Shown here piece after piece: positions 59,174-64,000 of a stretch of DNA of 64,000 nt. The stretch's first letter is position 1. Each line of letters starts with the position of its first letter. The translations under genes and the position numbers were made by a program. The DNA lies in NCBI RefSeq assembly GCF_001457025.1, contig NZ_KQ758600.1, forward strand, positions 558,001 through 622,000, read 5' to 3'. A model generated the notes under the pieces. It was not told the origin of the DNA and did no database searches. It was given only the letters and a program-made list of their open reading frames with translations. The DNA comes from Pseudarthrobacter enclensis (GTDB lineage Bacteria; Actinomycetota; Actinomycetes; Actinomycetales; Micrococcaceae).

Positions 59174-60199
59174 TCATCCGAACAGGGCCGCCGCTTCCCG
59201 GTACCTGTGCTCCGGGACCACTTTCAGGGTTCCCACGGCCTCCTCCAGTCCCACCGGGACGATGTCCGTTCCCCTGAGGGCCACCATGGTGCCCCAGTTT
59301 CCGTCCGCCGCGGCCTCGACGGCGGCGATGCCCAGCCGGGTGGCCAGCACACGGTCGTACGCCGTCGGCTCTCCCCCGCGCTGGATGTGCCCGAGGACCG
59401 TGGCTCGTGTCTCGATGCCTGTCATGGCCTGGAGCTTCGCTTCCAGCAGCAGGCCGATGCCGCCCAGCCGCGGCCTGCCGAAGGTGTCCAGTCCGCGGGG
59501 CGAGTAGGGTGCCTCCTGGCCCACGGCAGCGAAGGCCTCAGCCACCACCACCAGTGGCGCCCGTCCCCGGTCCCGGGCCGACACCACCCACATGGCCACC
59601 TGGTCGAAGGTCACCGGGTGCTCGGGGATGAGGATGGCATGTGCACCGGCGGCCATTCCTGCGTGCAGGGCGATCCATCCCGCATTGCGGCCCATGACCT
59701 CCGCCACCATGCACCGGTGGTGTGATTCCCCGGTGGTCCGCAGCCTGTCGATGGCCTCGGTGGCGGTCTGGACGGCCGAATCGAAGCCGAACGTGTAGTC
59801 CGTGGCGCCGAGGTCGTTGTCGATGGTCTTCGGGACGCCAACGACCTAAAGGCCGTGGCCGCACAACTCCCGGGCAGCGGCAAGGGTCCCCTCACCGCCG
59901 ATGGCGATCAGGCCGTCCAGGCCGTTCCGGCTGAAGCTCTCCCTGACCGCCGCCACGCCGCCGTCCCGCAGCGGGTTGGTCCGGGACGTTCCCAGGATTG
60001 TCCCGCCCAGCCGGGAAATGCCGCGGACGCTGCGCCGCGGCAGCGGGACGACGTCCTGCTCGAGGACTCCCCGCCAGCCGTCCCGGAAACCGACGAAGCC
60101 GTAGCCGTGCACGATGTCTCCGCCCAGGACCGCGCCCCGGATCACCGCGTTGACGCCCGGGCAGTCGCCGCCGCTGGTCAGGATTCCCAGGCGCTTCAT
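59174..60199 (-). pseudogene. pfkA: 6-phosphofructokinase with an in-frame amber codon
   Basis: The frame encodes a normal-sized (341-residue) group III-type phosphofructokinase: MKRLGILTSGGDCPGVNAV, IGGEGTLAAA, PKTIDNDLGATDY, MVAEVMGRNAGWIAL and RATVLGHIQRGGEPTAYD are all there. Codon 118 is TAG (59846-59848), between CGHGL and VVGVPKT, where related proteins have a sense codon; the frame is otherwise open. The protein would end at 117 residues without the second half, so no active enzyme. Start ATG 60199 overlaps the GH65 fusion gene by four bases. It is a recent pseudogene or a single-base error. Confidence 0.85.
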
Positions 60200-63100
60200 G
60201 ACGCGGCCGGTTCCGCAGGGTCAGCCAGCCGGAACGTCACCGTCTGGCCCGCGGCCAGTACGCTGTCCCTGCCGCTGACCCGGACATTGATGGGCCCGGC
60301 GTCCCCCGGGGCCGAGGTCACGCGAAGGTGCCCGCCCTTGAGGCGGATATTCAGGTGGTGTCCGCGGTACCGGATCCTGAAGGCCACGCTGCGGAGTCCC
60401 GTGGGCAGGTTGGGGGCGAAGGCGATGGTGTCACCGCTGAGCCGCAGCCCGGCAAAGCTGCGCTGGATGACGTCGACCGTCCCCGCCATGGCGCCCAGGT
60501 GGATCCCGGCCCTGGTGGTGCCGTGCTGCGTGTCGTCGAGGTCGGCGTCGAGCGCTTCACGGAAGCTGTCCCACGCCCGGTCTGCGTCGAGCGCGGCGAG
60601 GACGGAGGCGTGGGCGACCCGGCTGAGCGTGGAGCCGTGCGCCGTGCGGCCCAGGTAGTACTCGATGGTCCGGTCCAGCTGGCCGGCCGTGAACTTATAC
60701 CCGAGCTCCGCCAGCAGGCCCGTGAGTCCCTCCTGGCCGAGGAGGTAGGGCAGCATCAGCACGTCCGCCTGTTTGGCGAGCTTGTACCGGTTGGTGGTGT
60801 CCCCCTCGGACTCGAGGATCAGGTCCAGCCGTTCAATGCTGTCGTACGTTTCGCGGTAGCGGTCCCAGTCGAGGTCTTCGAGGTCCTCATAACCGGCGAA
60901 CTGGCTGATGACGCCGTCGGCATGGAACGGGACGAAGAACGCCCTGCCCACCTGCAGCCAGGCGGCCGGCTCGCCCTCGCTGATGCCCAGGCGTTCCACC
61001 AGGTCCGCGCGTTCCTGCCCCTGGAACGTTGCCACGACGTCCGCGGCGCGCAGGCAGGCCCAGGCGGCCATGACGTTGGTGTAGGCGTTGTCGTCCAGCC
61101 CCGGTTCCGGCTTCCCGGGATAGCCGGTGTGGTACTCGTCCGGGCCCACTACGCCGGTGAGGTGGTAGCGGCCGCTGTCCTGGCTGAAGCGGGCGCGCGA
61201 GGCGAAGAACCGGGCCACGTCGATCACCAGTTCGGCACCCCGGCGGAGCAGCCACGGCCTGTCGTTGGTGGCCTGGTAGTACTGCCAGGCGTTGAATGCC
61301 ACCGCCAGGCCGGAGTGCAGCTGCAGGTGCGAGTGGTCCGGCACCCACCGGCCCGAACGGTCGTTGTACAGCCACGTGGGGGTCTCTTCGGTGCCGTCGC
61401 TGCCGCTCTGCCAGGGGAACATGGCCCCTGAACAGCCTGTCAGCGATGCCGCCTGCCGGGCCGCCGGAAGCCGCCGCCACCGGTAGTCGATCAGGGAGCG
61501 CGCCACGTCCGGGGTGCGCAGCGTCACCAGCGGCAGCACGAACAGTTCATCCCAGAAGACGTGGCCGCGGTACCCCTCCCCGTGGAGTCCGCGGGCCGTG
61601 ACGCCCGCGTCCAGCTCGGCCGTGTGGCGCGTCAGGGTCTGCAGGACATGGAAGATGTGCAGGTTCAGGACCAGCTGCACCTGGCCAGGCGCGTCCAGGT
61701 CCACCAGGTAGGGGGCCAGCTCCCGGCGCCACGCCTTCAGGTGGGCCTCGAGCAGGGCGCCGGTGTCCCCGCCGCAGCGTTCCAGGACGGCACGCGCGGC
61801 TGAGGCCGGAGAGGAGATGGCGCGGTCACGGGACGTCACCACCGCGATGGCCTTGCTGATGGCGGCCGGGATACCGTCGGTGAGCAGGACGTGGTGGAGG
61901 CGGAAGTGGAAGGCGCCGTCGTTTCCCGGCGTGCCGGGACCGGCGTCACCGCCCGCGCACGTCCGGAAGGCCGCCGCGATGCGGACCAGGCTTTGCGTCG
62001 TTTCGGCCTCGACGACCGAGACGGCGTTGAGGCCCTCCGCCACCGCGCCGGTACCGCTGCCGGCCGGTTGCGGTGCACGGTCCAGCTGCGGTGTACGGTC
62101 CACCAGGTGGATGCCCGGGCCGGCTTCGGGGCCGCCGATGTTGGCGTTCCGGACCCCGGTATCCACGCCGCTGCGCACGTCCAGGCCGCCGCTCCATCCC
62201 AGCGGCGTCACATGGGTTTCCAGGACCAGCAGGTGCGGCTCCGCCATGGAGGCAAAGCGGGTCTGCACCACTTCCAGGCGCCGGCCGCCGGCTGCTTCGA
62301 GCATCAGCCACCGTTCCAGGACCGCCCGGCGCAGATCCAGGGTCCTGCGCTCGCGCAGCACCTCCATGCCGCCGTCGGACCACCAGGAGCCGCCCTCCAG
62401 CCGCAGGTCCAGGGGCAGGCAGTTTGGTGCGTTGACCAGGTGTTCCTCCACCACCGTGTGTCCGGCCGCTTCGGCTGCCGCCCGGTTGTAGACGCCGGCC
62501 AGGTACATCCCGGCGTAGCTGGCGGCGCTGCCGCCTTCCGGGGCTGCTCCCCGCACCGCGAGGTAGCCGTTGCCCAGGGTGGTGAGCGCTTCGCGGTGCC
62601 CTTCGTGGCCGGCGTCGTACCCTTCGTAGACAAGGTGCCAGGGGTCGCCGAGCACCAGCCCCAGGTCCAGTTCGCCGACGTCGTTAAGCACCGCACCGGC
62701 CCCGGCCGCCTCCAGGCCGCGGCGGGTGCCGTTGCGGTCGATGCCCACCACCAGACCGAAGCCGCCCCGGCGCGCGGCCTGGACGCCGGCCACCGAGTCC
62801 TCGATGACCACCGCGTGGGACGGGGAAACCCCCAGCCGGAATGCCGCGGCCAGAAAGACATCCGGGGACGGCTTCCCCCGCAGCCCGAGGTTCCTCGCCG
62901 CGGTACCGTCCAGGATGACGTTGAACAGGCCCGTGATTCCCGCGGCGTCCAGGACGAACGAGGCGTTGCGGCTGGAGGTGACCACTCCGGTGGGAACACC
63001 GGCGTCGGCCAGCCGGCGCAGGAGGTGCATGGTGCCGGGATAGCTTTGCACCCCTTCCCGGCGGAGGCGCTCCAGGAACAGCCGGTTCTTGAGCGCCCCC

Positions 63101-63411
63101 ATGCCGCACGCGGTCCAGTCCCCGGGCCCGTCCCGGTCCGTTCCCCGGTCAACCTTCACTCCCCTGGCCGCCAGGAACCTCAGCACCCCTTCCTCCCGGG
63201 GCAGGCCGTCGATGTAGGCCCGGTAATCGGCCTTGGACATCGGCGCACGGTCGGCATCCGCCGGCACCCGCGGATCCTCGAAGATCTGCCCGAAGGCCTC
63301 CTTCCACGCGGCCTGGTGGACGAGCGCCGTGTTGGTGACCACGCCGTCGAGGTCGAAAATGACGGCGTCGAACGGCGGCCGTGCAGCTGCTGCGGTGGGA
63401 GAGCCGGTCAT
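60196..63411 (-). CDS. Beta-phosphoglucomutase - GH65 phosphorylase fusion
   Basis: A 1071-residue bifunctional protein. The N-terminal HAD domain (1-250) has the nucleophile DLDGVV (Asp20, Asp22), VVTSSRNA and VIEDSVAGV, typical of beta-phosphoglucomutase. The C-terminal GH65 part (about 255-1071) has YEGYDAGHEGHREALTTLGN, HGEGYRGHVFWDELFVLPL with the catalytic Glu, and YHTGYPGKPEPGLDDNAY. Together they would phosphorolyse a glucose disaccharide (trehalose, maltose or kojibiose, not resolved) to beta-glucose 1-phosphate and convert it to glucose 6-phosphate. It precedes the broken pfkA in the same transcript. Confidence 0.9.
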   Translation of the reverse strand: MTGSPTAAAARPPFDAVIFDLDGVVTNTALVHQAAWKEAFGQIFEDPRVPADADRAPMSKADYRAYIDGLPREEGVLRFLAARGVKVDRGTDRDGPGDWTACGMGALKNRLFLERLRREGVQSYPGTMHLLRRLADAGVPTGVVTSSRNASFVLDAAGITGLFNVILDGTAARNLGLRGKPSPDVFLAAAFRLGVSPSHAVVIEDSVAGVQAARRGGFGLVVGIDRNGTRRGLEAAGAGAVLNDVGELDLGLVLGDPWHLVYEGYDAGHEGHREALTTLGNGYLAVRGAAPEGGSAASYAGMYLAGVYNRAAAEAAGHTVVEEHLVNAPNCLPLDLRLEGGSWWSDGGMEVLRERRTLDLRRAVLERWLMLEAAGGRRLEVVQTRFASMAEPHLLVLETHVTPLGWSGGLDVRSGVDTGVRNANIGGPEAGPGIHLVDRTPQLDRAPQPAGSGTGAVAEGLNAVSVVEAETTQSLVRIAAAFRTCAGGDAGPGTPGNDGAFHFRLHHVLLTDGIPAAISKAIAVVTSRDRAISSPASAARAVLERCGGDTGALLEAHLKAWRRELAPYLVDLDAPGQVQLVLNLHIFHVLQTLTRHTAELDAGVTARGLHGEGYRGHVFWDELFVLPLVTLRTPDVARSLIDYRWRRLPAARQAASLTGCSGAMFPWQSGSDGTEETPTWLYNDRSGRWVPDHSHLQLHSGLAVAFNAWQYYQATNDRPWLLRRGAELVIDVARFFASRARFSQDSGRYHLTGVVGPDEYHTGYPGKPEPGLDDNAYTNVMAAWACLRAADVVATFQGQERADLVERLGISEGEPAAWLQVGRAFFVPFHADGVISQFAGYEDLEDLDWDRYRETYDSIERLDLILESEGDTTNRYKLAKQADVLMLPYLLGQEGLTGLLAELGYKFTAGQLDRTIEYYLGRTAHGSTLSRVAHASVLAALDADRAWDSFREALDADLDDTQHGTTRAGIHLGAMAGTVDVIQRSFAGLRLSGDTIAFAPNLPTGLRSVAFRIRYRGHHLNIRLKGGHLRVTSAPGDAGPINVRVSGRDSVLAAGQTVTFRLADPAEPAAS

Positions 63412-63453
63412 GGGACAGTGCTATCAGGCGGGCATCCGGCGCTGACAGTGCCG

Positions 63454-64000
63454 TTAGGCCTGTGCGGCGGACCGCTGCTCGGCGTCCGCGATGACCGGGA
63501 GCGCCTTCAGGTAGGTGTCCGGGTTCAACGAAATGGAATCAATGCCCCGGCTGACCAGGAACCCGGCCAGTTCCGGATGGTTGCTGGGCCCCTGGCCGCA
63601 GATGCCGATCTTGATGCCGGCCGCGTGGGCCTTGGTGATGGCCTCGGCGATCATGGCGCTGACGGCCGGGTCCCGCTCGTCAAACAATCCGGCCAGCTGC
63701 CCCGAATCCCGGTCCACGCCCAGGACCAGCTGGGTGAGGTCGTTGGAGCCGATGGAGAACCCGTCAAAACGCCGGGCGAACTGGTCCGCCAGGACCACGT
63801 TGGAGGGGATTTCGCACATCATGTACAGCTTCAGGCCGGCCTCGCCGCGCACCAGCCCGTGCCCGGCCATCGCCTCGATGACGCGGTCGGCCTCCCCCAC
63901 GGTGCGGCAGAAGGGAACCATCACGACGACGTTGGCGAAGCCGATCTGTTCCCGCACCTTCTTCAGCGCCCGGCATTCCAGGGCGAACCCCTCACGGTAT
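63454..64000 (-). CDS. ppsA: Phosphoenolpyruvate synthase (C-terminal part; runs past the window)
   Basis: The 3' end of a PEP synthase, a PEP-utilising enzyme making PEP from pyruvate with ATP. The visible 182 residues have the PEP-binding barrel: YREGFALECRALKKVREQ, the metal/substrate residues in MMCEIPSNVVLADQ, GFSIGSNDLTQLVLGVDRD and the catalytic Cys in IGICGQGPSNHPEL, ending at SISLNPDTYLK. The start is beyond 64000. The stop is 42 bp upstream of the GH65 fusion on the same strand, so the three genes may be one operon. With the broken pfkA nearby, carbon flow would be steered to gluconeogenesis, as an inference. Confidence 0.93.
   Translation of the reverse strand, partial: YREGFALECRALKKVREQIGFANVVVMVPFCRTVGEADRVIEAMAGHGLVRGEAGLKLYMMCEIPSNVVLADQFARRFDGFSIGSNDLTQLVLGVDRDSGQLAGLFDERDPAVSAMIAEAITKAHAAGIKIGICGQGPSNHPELAGFLVSRGIDSISLNPDTYLKALPVIADAEQRSAAQA

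Noticed and set aside
59846..59848. Amber codon as pyrrolysine or other recoding
   Set aside because: No pyl genes in the window and no recoding known for this enzyme; point change is simpler.
1..64000. CRISPR array, insertion sequences, prophage or integrated element
   Set aside because: No regularly spaced repeats, transposase, integrase or phage-like genes were recognised.

Overview
The window is chromosomal DNA of a high-GC Gram-positive actinobacterium, most likely Arthrobacter, Pseudarthrobacter or a close relative in Micrococcaceae. The support is family-level: the block thrS-HIT-pgsA, pdxS, pdxT-yebC-ruvCAB-yajC-secDF-rel-(AbiEi)-DUF349-cyclophilin-hisS, a mycoredoxin, a DUF1918 protein, a LysM-NlpC/P60 gene behind a c-di-AMP riboswitch, and very G/C-rich third codon positions that create long antisense shadow frames. 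I saw no rRNA, tRNA, CRISPR array, insertion sequence or prophage.

Region 1 (1-25 kb) is a conserved housekeeping core: hisS, a membrane-anchored cyclophilin, a DUF349 protein, Rel, the Sec accessory complex (YajC-SecD-SecF), RuvABC, YebC, vitamin B6 synthesis (PdxT, PdxS), phosphatidylinositol-phosphate synthase, a HIT protein and ThrS. A divergent cassette (MurT-GatD for peptidoglycan amidation, a CapA-like lipoprotein, an M3 peptidase) separates pdxT from pdxS. Region 2 (25-29 kb) is an SOS mutagenesis unit: dnaE2 and a DUF6504 gene under a clear LexA box, with no adjacent imuB.

Region 3 (29-47 kb) is a mixture of small accessory and housekeeping genes: a frameshifted secreted protein, chorismate mutase, a SRAP/HMCES protein, mycoredoxin, a lipoate-ligase-like protein, PadR with an ABC1/UbiB kinase, thioesterase, NUDIX, a short-chain dehydrogenase, an AlkD-like HEAT protein with a TraR/DksA finger protein, a c-di-AMP riboswitch with its LysM-NlpC/P60 gene, SelO, RNase Z and a DinB-fold protein.

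Region 4 (about 46.6-64 kb) is the most interesting part. It looks like a DosR/DevR-type hypoxia or dormancy island: four universal stress protein genes, a DevR-like response regulator facing tail-to-tail a two-GAF DevS-like kinase that keeps the haem histidine, a flavin-binding oxidoreductase-fold protein, a CtpE-like P-type ATPase, a zinc alcohol dehydrogenase, Hsp20, phosphofructokinase, a beta-phosphoglucomutase-GH65 phosphorylase fusion and PEP synthase. Four related palindrome-like sites (cores GACTTTGGTCCC, GACTTTCGGCCC, GGGACCTTGTTCCC, GGGACCTTGGACTC) lie upstream of island genes, and one is centred about 42 bp before a predicted leaderless start. The regulon is inferred from sequence. 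The phosphofructokinase gene has a single in-frame amber codon, so it is either a fresh pseudogene or a base error.
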